Below are positions 1 to 10,045 of a stretch of DNA of 64,000 bases, in pieces (the stretch's first letter is position 1; every line of letters begins with the position of its first letter). Position numbers and translations under genes: made by a program. The notes beneath the pieces were generated by a model. That model saw only the letters and a list, made by a program, of their open reading frames with translations. It searched no databases and was not told the origin of the DNA. Source of the DNA: Taudactylus pleione (Eukaryota; Chordata; Amphibia; Anura; Myobatrachidae); the NCBI GenBank assembly GCA_031769625.1, contig JAUIMM010000124.1, positions 9,002,001 to 9,066,000 on the forward strand. The letters run 5' to 3'.

Positions 1-24
1 ATACTTTGTTTATTAGTGAGCTAG
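1..24. other. Left edge, includes TSD TAG
   Basis: Short unclassified flank. TAG at 22-24 is the target duplication of the next element and recurs at 574-576. Confidence 0.6.
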
Positions 25-573
25 GGCCCTCATTCAGAGCCGTACGCTCTGAGCAGAGCGCACGCTCTGAATGAGGGCCGGGCTCCATTTTCATGGAGCG
101 TCCTCCTGGACGCTCGTATAGCTGTGGGTCACCACCCACAGGCTATACGAGCGTGCTTTGTGATGGCCGCGATGGTCGAGACCATCGCGACCATCGAATT
201 TGCGAGCCGGAGCCTGCGGTTGAGGTTTTCAACCGCAAGCTCCGGAGTGATTTTGGCTCTATCAGAGCCAAAATCACTCCAACTGACATCACTAGTGATG
301 TCAGTGGGCCGGCTTCTGACGGGAGGCGTTCCCGTGAGAACGCCCCCGTCAGGGAGGCACGCCCCCGGCACGCCCACCAAAGGGGGCATGCTGTCAATCA
401 ACATTGACAGCACGCCCCCTTTGATCGGACACAATGAGCGAAGGACTTTCCTTCGCTCGTCGCGTCTGGCGCATGCGCACGACGGAGCTCCCTCCGTCGT
501 GCGCATGCTCAGTCAATAACATCGACCCACTTGCGAGCAGACAGCCGCTCGCGAGTGGGTCTGAATCAGGCCC
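25..573 (+). mobile_element. Palindrome-chain MITE, subfamily A copy 1
   Basis: A 549-bp non-autonomous element bounded by GGCCCTCATTCAG and CTGAATCAGGCCC, with TAG duplicated on both sides (22-24 and 574-576). The interior is a run of back-to-back inverted repeats. Visible examples are a hairpin around the terminus (about 31-78), one built on CTGTGGGT/ACCCACAG (about 110-155), GATGGTCGAGACCATC in the middle of a longer palindrome (about 162-197), GGAGTGATTTTGGCTC against its complement (about 243-279), a perfect 24-bp palindrome centred on CACTAGTG (282-305), and further pairs to the right end. It holds no credible ORF; open frames here are by-products of CpG-rich palindromes. Termini and 3-bp TSD indicate DNA-transposon mobilisation by a transposase encoded elsewhere. 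Confidence 0.85.
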
Positions 574-585
574 TAGGATCACTTC

Positions 586-795
586 TGTATAGTTAGTGCC
601 AGACGGCAAGGTGTATATTTCTGTTTATTTTGTTTGTTTGCCTAATAAAACTGGCGGAGACCAGTTGCACCAGACCAGTGGACTTTGTGGGATTTCTCAG
701 CTGCTGCGCAGTGCCATCTACCCCAGTAGATGGTACCAGTTCACCGACCTTGCTACATGTGGTGGAGGATGCGGGCATTAATGATCTATGCATAA
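586..795 (+). other. 5' part of Gypsy remnant, unresolved
   Basis: Sequence between the MITE and the first recognisable gag residues. It contains an AATAAA near 641. I could not define an LTR end or primer binding site here, so the 5' LTR is probably lost or too decayed to see. Confidence 0.3.
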
Positions 796-1505
796 GTGAA
801 GACAGCAGCAGCTTTGAGAGTTCTGCAGGAAGCAGGTCTGTGTCTGTCTGGACTGAAATTAAATATGACACAGAGTAAACCTGCAGGTGTGATACTCTGC
901 AGAGGCTTTTGTACAGTGGGACATGCTGGAAGCTGTGCTGCCTCACACATAGAAGCAAGTACAAATGGCTCCATAAAGGCAAGCCATTTCCTTCAAAAAT
1001 TGACAGAGACTGATGATGTGGAGGCGAACTTGACTGCCTTTGAGAGGACGGCCGAGTGGGAGAGTTGGCCTAATGATCAGTGGGCTGGATTGCTGGCCCC
1101 TTTCTCTCCAGTGAGTCTCAAAAAGCATACTTTGTCTTAAGCGCGGTGGATGCTTTGAACTATAAAAAGCTAAAAGCAGAAATTCTGACTCACCTGGAAG
1201 TTACCGTGTCAGTCCGAGCGCAACATGTGCATCGCTGGGTATACTTCTTGGGTAAACCTCCCACTCACAAATGCACGACCTAATTTACCTGACCAGGAAA
1301 ATGATTACAACCAGAGACATTAACTGGACCTCAGATGATTGAAAGAGTTGTCATGGACCGTTACTTGAGGTCCCTGCCCATGGCTTTAAGCAAGTGGGTG
1401 AGCTACAGGGATCCTAACACAGCTGACCAGATAGTGGAAATGGTGGAAAGGTATGTGGTGGCAGAGGAACTATTGGCTACATCTCAGCAGCCCACAGATC
1501 TATGA
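796..1505 (+). pseudogene. gag: Gypsy gag with SCAN-like capsid, broken
   Basis: Gag of a Ty3/Gypsy-type retrotransposon, split across frames. An upstream part reads [20 protein letters not shown] (about 1040-1100). After a frameshift it continues with ALNYKKLKAEIL (about 1153-1190), and after stops it resumes as MDRYLRSLPMALSKWVSYRD (about 1350-1411), followed by VEMVERYVVAEEL. The last pattern is typical of the SCAN/gag capsid fold, which is known to derive from Gmr1-like Gypsy elements. The normal role is capsid assembly of retrotransposon particles. Internal stops and at least two frameshifts make this copy non-functional. It lies directly upstream of the nucleocapsid/protease frame in the expected order. 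Confidence 0.7.
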
Positions 1506-1517
1506 CAGCGCACTTCA

Positions 1518-2297
1518 GTGAAACTTGGTAAGACTGTTCCGTGGGAAAAGGGTCCTGGGCGGTTAAGAGAACTTAAAACTGAAGAGACTGTGAGTTCTCG
1601 GATAAAAGATGGGTCAGTGGGGCCAGAAAGGTCTCGTATGCCTAAAAGACTTGACAGTTATGTGATTAAATGTTTTAGGTGTGGTATGCCAGGACATGTT
1701 GTTGCTAATTGTCCAGTTGTTCAAGAACCTATGCAATTTGATGCTGTCTTTGAATGTAGCAGAATGTCTTTCTTTGACAGGTTAGCCTGTACTGTTACAC
1801 ATTCAACTGAGTCAGAAAAACAAATGCGTGAGGTTGTTATAGGAAGTAACTGCGTAAAGGCATTGTTGGACTCAGGAAGTGTAATCACCCTTGTGAAAGA
1901 TGGGTTGGTAAATGCTTTAAAGGGCCAGCGAACAACTGTTGGTGTAACTTGCATTTATTGTTATAATACTGCTGAAGTGAATATTAAGACCCCTTGTGGT
2001 TCAGCTGTAGTTAATGTGGGAATGGTCCCTTCCTTGATACATGATGTTATAATAGGGAGAGACTTTCCCCATTTTGGAAATTGTGGAAGTCCCGTGTGTG
2101 GCACAGATGCGAACAGTATAGAGCCAGTAGACCATCCTGGTGATATGCTGGTTGCAGGTGGGACCCCGAAACCCTCAGATGCTTGCCCTGTTGCTCGTAT
2201 GGCTGGGGAAGTGGGAAATGATGAGGAACAAAGTGAGGTACCTCCTTCAGAGGAGGCAGAGGTGATAGGGCGGAAAGCATACCTCCCCTTGAAGTAA
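1518..2297 (+). pseudogene. Gypsy nucleocapsid zinc knuckle and aspartic protease
   Basis: A 259-codon open frame continuing the gag-pol of the same element. Near residues 53-66 there is a CCHC zinc knuckle, CFRCGMPGHVVANC, for nucleic-acid binding. Around residues 115-185 is a retropepsin-like domain with ALLDSGSVITLV in the D-S/T-G active-site position and IHDVIIGRDFPHF as the C-terminal flap/ILG-like motif. The usual role is Gag packaging of RNA and polyprotein cleavage. The start chosen is only the first ATG of the open stretch; the true polyprotein would begin upstream. The frame ends at a stop where pol should continue, so this is part of a dead element although this segment itself is open. 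Confidence 0.75.
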
Positions 2298-2305
2298 GAA
2301 AGGCT

Positions 2306-2707
2306 TTGTTTGCTTCTGAACAGTTAAAGAACTCCACCTTGATAAGAGCCAGAGAAAATGTGAAAGTTGTTAATGGGAACCCATTAGACCCAGATAACAG
2401 GCTTACGTTTCCACACATGGCCCTTAACAATGAGCTCTTGTATCAAGTGACAAAGAGGGGTAATGCTAACTATAAAGTATACCAACCAGGCAAGAGGAAA
2501 CCTAAACAAATTTGCCATGTTAACCATATCAAACCCTGGAAAGATAGGTTAGCTATGTTAGCTGAACCAAGCCCACCAGTAGCGTCAGTCCCTTTGGTAC
2601 CAGAAGTAAAAGTGTCTCCAACTGCAGTCCCACCTGGACTGGACACACAGGCCCCAGTCTATCCTGACTGCAGAGACTTGCAGACCGACTCTCACTTCTC
2701 CAATTAG
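2306..2707 (+). pseudogene. Gypsy pol remnant, integrase C-terminal end
   Basis: A 133-codon stretch whose middle, YKVYQPGKRKPKQICHVNHI (about 2470-2530), followed by KPWKDR, matches the C-terminal tail of Ty3/Gypsy integrases (bases Y-x-V-x-x-P-x-x-R-x-x-x-x-x-H-V-N-x-x-K-P-W). No reverse transcriptase, RNase H or integrase catalytic core lies between the protease and this tail, so most of pol has been lost by an internal deletion near 2290-2450. The N-terminal part, ending VTKRG, may belong to another piece of pol. The remainder after KPWKDR is proline-rich and not informative. Confidence 0.65.
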
Positions 2708-2710
2708 GCA

Positions 2711-3371
2711 TGCCACACCTGGCATTTCTCCCCCGTGTGGGTGAATACCTCCTGGTCCACACAGAACACATGTGTCAGTAATGCCATTTGCCTTCATATT
2801 GAAACATATCCCCCTCCTCAGCTCAAAACCCCTGGGTTCAGCTACATGGGACGAGACATTCACATGGTGAAGTCCCTCTTCATTATTCTTATCAGGGCCT
2901 TTAATCACATGCAAACACATCATTGAGACTTGTCCATTATCTGTCGGTCTCACTTTGCAAGCTTTTCTTCTAGCTTTTTTCCTATTTTTATGGTACCGCT
3001 TGAACTCTTTGCTTTCTACATGCAGCACCCGAGACTCATCCTTGGGTACCACGTCAGGCATTAAGAACTTGAACTAACTTTTTCCAAAGCGACATACTGC
3101 AACTTTTCTCTTGCCACCTACATTAAAATCAAGCAGGTTCTTTTCCACAGAATCTGCAGTTTCAGACAAAGAACTACTTTTCCTTTGTTTCTTTTTTAAC
3201 AGCAAGGTTTCTCTGTTAAAGGCACACCTTTTGAGCAACTTCTGCTTGAGACATCTTTTCCCTTCAGCCTTGACACAAAGTATTTTGTGGCCTTTCTCCC
3301 CTGTGTGGGTGGATCCCTCCTGCTCCACGCACAACACCTGTGCCAGTAATGTCATTTGCCTTCATATTGCC

Positions 3372-3376
<5 letters not shown>
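2711..3376 (-). other. Unclassified segment with a 70-bp direct repeat and a degenerate basic ORF
   Basis: The minus-strand frames 3061-2585 and 3355-3074 are open and lysine/arginine rich (for example RYHKNRKKARRKACK), but I recognise no family. About 70 bp at 2737-2806 recurs at 3303-3372 in the same orientation, including AATGYCATTTGCCTTCATATTG-like sequence. An HTGEK string in one frame resembles a C2H2 zinc-finger linker, but no cysteine/histidine finger surrounds it. This may be the 3' part of the Gypsy element or an unrelated repeat. Confidence 0.3.

Positions 3377-3414
<38 letters not shown>
3376..3414. repeat. (AT)n microsatellite
   Basis: About 19 uninterrupted AT dinucleotides directly after the second copy of the 70-bp repeat. 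Confidence 0.95.
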
Positions 3415-3419
<5 letters not shown>

Positions 3420-4889
3420 AAGAGATTGCCGAATGATAGCGCACAAATGAGTGACCAAAAAAGTTAAATTGCACACCAAGTTGTGCACCAGTCAAATCAA
3501 TAAAGGTGGCAGCAGTCTTTCTGTGAGTCCGTTAGACAATTGAATGTGGTAATTCTGAAACGTTTAAAAAAGACATGCGCTTAATAGTGCAGTATTTAAT
3601 GATAAACAAGTGCTCTGGTGAAATTGTGCATACCAAAAATTTAAATTTAAGGGCTTATCTGAGTTCCAATGAGGAAATTCTAATAGATAAGGTAGATTCT
3701 TGGTTTTGTCGGCTGTACACCTTAAAAAGGAAGCTCATGTAGGCCCAAAAGAATGAAATAATATTTTGTGTAGTACTCCTTATATGCAAGATGTGGATTT
3801 AATTATTAAAATTGCATACCAGATAGCACTTAAGCAATAGCATGAAGTGTATATGTTCCTGGTGCTTCCTTCAGGGTCCTCTAGTCATCCCCATAATGCA
3901 TACACATGAGTCAGCTTCAGTCAAACCGAAATGATATCCCATCAGAGATACTTATAAAAGGTTTTTGATAGGGGAACAGTATAGAGGGAAAGGAAAAATA
4001 GGATAATTAACAGGTTACAAATAAAAAGTGCTTATTTTAGAGGTAGCCAAAAGTCCTTAGTGTAAAGTCCACACTCTGGAGAGGCTGGGTAAGCAGTCCC
4101 AATGTGTTCTGACCCATTGGAATTCCTCAGGTATACTGGTAGGTCTCTGGAGTGCTCTGTATATACCCTCCATGTAGAGGGAAGTAGCTCAGTGAGGCTG
4201 GCGTTCATTGCAGCTTGGTTCATGCACATTGTGCCATGGAAATCTTGGCTGATGTCACTAGTAATGTCAGGGGTATCCCATGATGCCTCACAAAATGTTC
4301 ACATGGTCACGTGTGGTGCGTGGCGGCCATCTGGCAGTGCCTGCCGCTGGTGCAAGTGAGCACTCCAGATACAATCACTGACCACAAATGTAATCCTGGA
4401 AGTGGATCTAAAGTACGAGGGTGTGTTACAATAATATAGGCATCTAGGTTCAGGTCCGATTTAGAAGAAAGTCCTCCTAAGTCTGTACAAGTATAGTGGT
4501 GGCCATCTTTTTGGTTAGTAAAGGTAACCATAGGGCTAATATCTATACAGGTATAGTGGTGGCCATCTTTTTGGTTAGTGTAGGTGCCCATAAGGCTAGC
4601 ATATTGTTGAGTGAATAATGAAAATTGGGCTAGTAAAAATGAATTGTTAAAACAGAAGAAAAAGGATAAAACACTTGACGAAATATAAGAACGTAATCCT
4701 AAAAAGGGAACTATCTCATAGCTTTAATTGAGGCCATTCAGTGTTAATCTATTCAATTGAGAAATCCAGAACTTTTCCCTCTGGGAAAGTTTCTAAGCAA
4801 GGCCTCCTCCTCTTGGGCCTAATGTCACATGTTCAATCCCTTTGTATAACAGTTTTTTCTGGATTCACATCATGATATGTTTTGAAATG
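3420..4889 (-). mobile_element. Probable 3' untranslated part of decayed Penelope-like element
   Basis: No coding capacity is visible. It lies downstream, in minus-strand sense, of the PLE coding remnant at 4890-7144, and I infer it is that element's 3' region. At 4482-4590 a roughly 70-bp tandem duplication shares GTATAGTGGTGGCCATCTTT and a following TTGGTTAGT. The outer boundary is not defined; the (AT)n tract at 3376-3414 is the nearest landmark. Confidence 0.35.
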
Positions 4890-7144
4890 TCTGGATACTG
4901 AATGACTCTCAATCTTGTTCTTAATGTTTCTAACATGTTCTTGTATTTTGTGTTTTAAGTTTCTTTTTGTTTACCCCACATACTTCAAACCACTTGGGCA
5001 CTCTAATACATATGACAGAACAGTTATTGCAGTAGATAAAGTTTTTCATATTAAACAGTTTTGAGACATTGCAATTAGAAAAAGCTCTTCTATTAGGGTG
5101 TAAGTATTTGCATATGTTGCAATGTCCACATTTATATGAACCCACACATTTATAAAGATCCCTTTTCATAGGGTCTATCTGTTTCACCATAATAGGGGCC
5201 AGGATAACTTTATGGTTTTTTTTGCTTTCTTGAATATGATAATGGGCTTATTGGGTAGTATATCAGACAGAACTGGGTCCATCTTCAGGATGCCCCAGTG
5301 TTTTGTCAGAACTTTTCGTATCCTTTTTTCCTTGTTGCTATATTGGGTAATATAGGGTATCATGTCTTCTTTTTTGGATCTAGTATTATATTGTAGAAGT
5401 TCCTCCCTTTGTACATTCTCAGTTTTAGAGATTGCTTTCAAAATCAACTCATCTGGATAACCTTGTTCCCTAAACCTTCCTGAGAACACTTCTAACTGTT
5501 TATTGCATACTTCTTCATCACTGCAATTATGTTTAATTTGATGGAATTGTGAGTGTGGGTAGTTGTCCTTCCAATTCCTGGCATGTCCATTTTTGTATTT
5601 TTGTAGTGGAGATAACTGTTTGCGTCCACTGGTTTTATAGAAGTTCTTGTTGATATGCCAGTGTTTATTCCTTCAAGGATAATGTCTAGGAACTCAATTT
5701 CTGTTTTTTGTAAGTTGAAGGTATATTTAAAATTATACTCATTAGTATTAATGAATTCCATGAATTCTTTGAATTTATATTCATCCCCTTCCAGATAATG
5801 ATGAAGTCATTGATGTATCTTTTATGCAGATGTATGTTATGTTTGAAATGATTGTTAGTGTAGATTTATTCTGATTCCCAGTTACCCATAAAAATGTTTG
5901 CATAACTTTCATAAATATAGTGCCCATGGTGGTTCGGCATATCTGGAGGTAAAATTGATTTAAGAACTTAAAATAGTTATGTGTTAAAATGAATAAAACC
6001 AGATTATAAATTGTTTATGTCCTGTATGTTGAGTTTTGTTTTCATTCATAAATTACTTACATGCCTCTATACCTCTGAAATGTTGAATCCAAGTATATAA
6101 AGATTGGACATCAACAGTAACCCACATAAAATTGTTAACCCAACTAAGTTATTGTATTATAATTAGAAGACTAGTTGTATCCTTTAAATATGAAGGGAGT
6201 TCTTTTACATATTTACTAAGAAAAATGTCCACATATTCACATTCACAAGTGTGAGGTTAGAGAGTCATCCCCAGCAATAATGGATCAAACTGGTGGGTTA
6301 TTTAGGTCCTTGTGAATTTTTGGTAGATGGAAAAATATTGGGATGAACAGATTGGATTGATATTCATATTTTGTAATTATGTTCCCATGTAGGCCTCTAA
6401 CCAGTAAGTCCCTAAGAGAGTTAACAAACTCATCTGTGGGGTTTTTGGTGAGGGGTCTGTATGAACTCTGATCTCCTAAGAGCTAGTCAGCTTCTTTAGT
6501 ATAGTCAGATATATATATTAGACCAGGCTCCCTCCCTTGTCTGCTTGTTTCTTATTGTTTCTTATTATTTTGTAGGTTTTTTAGGGCTTGTCTGTCTTGG
6601 AATGTAAGGTTATTCTTTATGAGTTCATCATTATAAGTATCTACCAAGTCTCTGTTAAACCATTTCATAAAAAACTGAAATGTTGCTGCTTTTGGATTCC
6701 AAAGGATAGAATTAAGAGACCGGTTTTAGACCTAATTTGGAAGAGTTATCATTCTTGGAAACAATTGTTGTTTCCTTTCCAGACAAAATGCTTTTACAAA
6801 GTGAGTTATCTGTCAAATTTGTTAAGATCTATGAAGGTTCAGAATTTATTACCTCTATGAACAGGTGTGAAATTAATGCCTTTGCTAAGGAGTGTTGTTT
6901 CAGCTTTGGATAGTTGATGATCAGAAATATTGAAAATCCTTTGGGTAGTGGGATTTACTACTTCCTGTATGGGTTCATTCTTTTTTATTTTCTTTCTGCA
7001 ACCTCCTCTTCTTCCTCTATGTGTCTTCTTTTTAGGGGTGATGCTATTTTCGATTGATCCCTGAACATTATTCTTTTTTGTGATCTCCATTGGAATGGAA
7101 TATGGGTAAGGAATAAAAAAAATCACTGTCATTATTTGAGTCAA
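4890..7144 (-). pseudogene. Decayed Penelope-like element ORF (Neptune-like)
   Basis: Reading from 7144 downward, pieces align by eye with the intact PLE at 35187-37649. The N-terminal region has FNISDHQLSKAETTLLSKGI (about 6900), equivalent to YNLSSRILTEHEKSVLTKGL in the intact copy. Central RT remains lie around 5500-6500 but are full of stops. A thumb-like segment, FREQGYPDELILKAI, sits near 5440-5480 and corresponds to LREQGYPDDLLYEAF in the intact copy. A C-terminal part around 5190-4930 has CGHCNICKYL and the start of the GIY-YIG-like region. PLE proteins combine a telomerase-related RT with a GIY-YIG endonuclease for target-primed insertion. This copy is old and inactive. Confidence 0.75.
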
Positions 7145-7199
7145 GTCTCTCTAATGCAGTGAATCTGTTTTTAAGCAGTGGTCCCTGTCTCGTCATGGG

Positions 7200-8304
7200 T
7201 GTCACGATCCCGTGCAAGTGTTCCTCTGTGGAGGATGGTGAGCCGAGGGGTTTGGGTGAGTTGGGAAGTGACTGTAACTAGGTCTCCTCGTTGTGGCTGA
7301 ACCCAGGTTTGGCTAGACCTGCCCAGAGGCACAGAGTCTAACTCACTTGGTGGTTTTCTCCAATGACCCATCCAATTGGGATTTGATTTTCGCTGCAACA
7401 AGTGAGCAGGTTGCGGCCCTCTGGACAGGTACCTTGGAGTGGCAGAAGACCGGAAACTATATTTAATTAAATAAATGCTAGAACCCTGTTAGAGATCCTA
7501 ATCACAGGCTTGCTAGAGAATAATGGAAAATGTACTGGGAATTACTACAAATCCAGGTGCTGATTTGCACAGAGAAATGTGGACACAGGCATATTCTGGG
7601 AATTGTTACAAATACAGGTGCTGACAGAAAAACACAGAGAGATGTGGACACAGGCATATACTGGGGATTGCTAGATATGCAGGTGCTGATTTGCACAGAC
7701 AAACACAGAGCAGAGTGGACACAGACATATACTGAGAATGCTAAGAGATGCAGCTGGGAGCTAATCAGCAATAGCAGGTAATCTGACACCTCAGTAACAG
7801 GGAAATAGCAGAACATAACAAGACACAGGCATAGAAACACAAAAGACAGGAGCACTGAGAGAGAACTAAGTCTCAGACTGAAAGTAGCATGGAAGCCAAT
7901 GCAGGAACTCTAGAGAACTGTAAGTGGGCTGAAGCAACACTCTGAAGGAAAAACACAGAGCAAAGCTGGTGAGAATCACAAGTCACTGGAACAGCGAAGT
8001 TGAACAGCAGTTTCCTGTTCCTGGAGTCAGACTTATATACCCCTGGGTAGCTGATCATTGGATCAGAGGATCAGCTGAGTGACCACAGGAATACCATTGA
8101 GAGAGACTAGTCAGGTGATATGAACCAACATGGCTGCACCCATGCCCGGCACCCTGGAAACCAGGACTCATGCTTGGAAGCCCTAGCAGACCCCAGGGAG
8201 AATACTCAGTCACCACTCACCTCCAATCCCAGCATCTGGACACCTAAGCCCAAGGACACCAGCGCAGAGGTTAGTAGTGGCCGATCCCAGGCCACATCCT
8301 GATA
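7200..8304 (-). mobile_element. Gypsy-type LTR, minus orientation
   Basis: A segment of about 1.1 kb starting TGTCACGATCC at 7200 and ending CCTGATA at 8304, so in minus sense it runs from TATCAGG (a decayed TGTCAGG) to TGACA. Immediately outside the minus-sense start, 8305-8320, is a purine-rich tract in minus sense (AAAAGGAGGG), matching a polypurine tract. This makes it a 3' LTR of the element whose internal sequence lies at 8321-10690. Inside is a tandem repeat around 7530-7740 with GGCATATWCTGGGRATTG-like units of about 60 bp. It is inserted next to the 5' end of the PLE remnant. No matching 5-bp TSD was verified. Confidence 0.6.
7540..7745. repeat. Minisatellite inside LTR
   Basis: Three to four imperfect units of about 60-70 bp sharing CAGGTGCTGA, a run containing CACAGAGA, GTGGACACAG, then GCATATACTGGG or variants. 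Confidence 0.6.
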
Positions 8305-8320
8305 GTACCCTCCTTTTAGG

Positions 8321-8916
8321 GTGGACTCCGGACACCAAAAACATGCACAAAAATTTCCTTCCAGAAATACAAGAAAAGTTTTCCAAAAAACTTGAAACTT
8401 GAAACACCAGAACAAACTTGAAAAAACTTCCTAAATCTTCACTCAGCCTGTCAAATATCTTCAAGAACTCAAAACATTGAGGACTCTAGAAGGTGCTGGA
8501 ATATTGCTTCCTGAGGTGATTTGCTCATAACCTAATTCCTTGGTGAACAAAATATCAATCAATTCAAACAAGCCATCCTCATTAATAACCTTGACCCCAA
8601 ATCTCCTTGCTTTCACTCGCTTGGATCTACTGCCACATAATGACCCAAAATAAGATAATCGATCTTACTGCAAATCTTCCCAGAAACTTTGCCTCCATAA
8701 CTCTCAATTAACAACTTGGCTTCATCATTTTCCATGGACTCCCAAGAATCCTGCGATCACAAATATTAATCCCTTCAAACATTTCTCTGTTTCCAGAAGA
8801 CTTTACTTAGTGTTAAGAATGGTAGTTGAAGAACTGGTCTTATCAATAGAAGAAAGTGAAAGATCTGGTTGTGAACATGAAAATTCCTTGGCACCTTTTC
8901 CTTTCTGCAGTGTAGG
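8321..8916 (-). other. Internal region of the Gypsy element, no clear domain
   Basis: Lies between the polypurine tract and the capsid-like frame. Minus-strand frames 8464-8206 are open but show no recognisable RT, RNase H or integrase. Pol appears to have been deleted. Confidence 0.35.
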
Positions 8917-9549
8917 TCATTCAGATGTAGTAGTCAAACAGACTGGAAGGGACAAGTCACTTGAAGCTACCTTCTTAGACATAACACTGAAAACCCTCTG
9001 TTGGGGTAAAACACATGAAGACTTCTCCTGCAGTATCATAGTTGGAGACTCCTCCTGAGGTATAGTTCTTTGAGTCTTCTTCTTCCGGACTGATTGATAC
9101 GATACTGTATAATCTTGTAAAGGGAGTAAAGCGGTGTTTCCGAGTTTAATGTCTGAAGGTGCTGAAATCAATCTAGAATTTTTATCAGAAAAGGTATTTG
9201 AAGACAGACTCATAAGAGCAAATTCTTTAAGCAGAGCTGTACTGAAGGCTATTACATCTTGTAGAATTGGATCCTTGGACTCAATGAGTGGGTTAGACCA
9301 CTCCAAGGCTTTACCTCTAAAGTGCATAAAAATAAACATGACAAGGTTGGTGGGAGTAATACCACAAAGTGGATTGGCTCTCATTAGGGCATCATAATGC
9401 TTAAGAAATACAATGTACTGGGACACGTCTTCATTGAAGGTCAAGTACAGTAAAGCATCAGATGGGTCCTGAGTTACAGCATTCTTTTCAGGAACTGAGA
9501 AGAAACCACTTAGAGATTCTTTAATGCAATTATTTGATGATTCAACCAA
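8917..9549 (-). pseudogene. gag: Gypsy gag capsid-like frame
   Basis: A 210-codon minus-strand frame. Residues about 30-130 look like the retrotransposon gag capsid of vertebrate Gypsy elements: DALLYLTFNEDVSQYIVFLK, then HFRGKALEWSNPLIESKDPI and TALLKEFA. The tail contains PQEESPTMILQEKS, which resembles the proline-glutamine repeats encoded by the neighbouring minisatellite. Canonical gag order is capsid, then zinc knuckle. Here, in transcription sense, the zinc-knuckle frame (10687-9743) comes before the capsid frame, so the locus is either rearranged or contains two truncated elements in tandem. No protease follows. Confidence 0.6.
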
Positions 9550-9589
9550 ACTTGATTGATGTTCTCTCTCCTACATGACACTGAAACCC

Positions 9590-10045
9590 TCCACCAGGAG
9601 TGTGGAACTTGAAATCTGCTTCTGGGGAACAGAACTGTAAACCCCCACTTGGGGTACAAAACCTGAGACCTCCTCCTGGGGTGCGAGACTTGAGACCCCT
9701 CCTGAGGAACGAAACTTGAGATCCCCTCCTGGGGTGCATGACTCAAGACCCATCCTGGGGTGCGAGACTTGAGATCCCCATCTGGGTTATGGAACTTGAG
9801 ACCCCTTCCTGGGGTCTGAGACTTGGGACCCCTTCCTGGGGTGGAAAACTAGAAATCCCTTTCTGGGGAATGAAACATGAGACCCTTTCCTGGGGTGTGA
9901 GACTTGAGACCTCTTTCAGGGGAGCACAACTAACACTGCCCTTCTGGGGAACAAAACTTGAACCCCCTTCTTGGGGTATGAAACTAGGAACCTCCACTTG
10001 GAGTAAGGAAGTCAAGACCACTCCTGGGGCTGCTGACTGGAGTCC
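9590..10045. repeat. Coding minisatellite of about 30 bp units (PQEG-type)
   Basis: Around fifteen imperfect units built on ACTTGAGACCCCTTCCTGGG plus a short spacer. On the minus strand they encode repeats of the type P-Q-E-G-V-S-S-L. Unit boundaries are diffuse because units have diverged. Confidence 0.8.

Noticed and set aside
93..609. Overlapping open frames on both strands in the first 600 bases
   Set aside because: They are by-products of CpG-rich palindromes; the same frames reappear in every MITE copy and show no protein family.
3111..3488. Possible C2H2 zinc-finger gene (HTGEK string)
   Set aside because: No Cys-Cys/His-His fingers surround the motif, and the frame ends in an (AT)n repeat.
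4245..4272. TGATGTCACTAGTAATGTCA-like segment resembling the central MITE palindrome
   Set aside because: Flanks show no palindrome-chain sequence and the inverted repeat is imperfect; probably chance.
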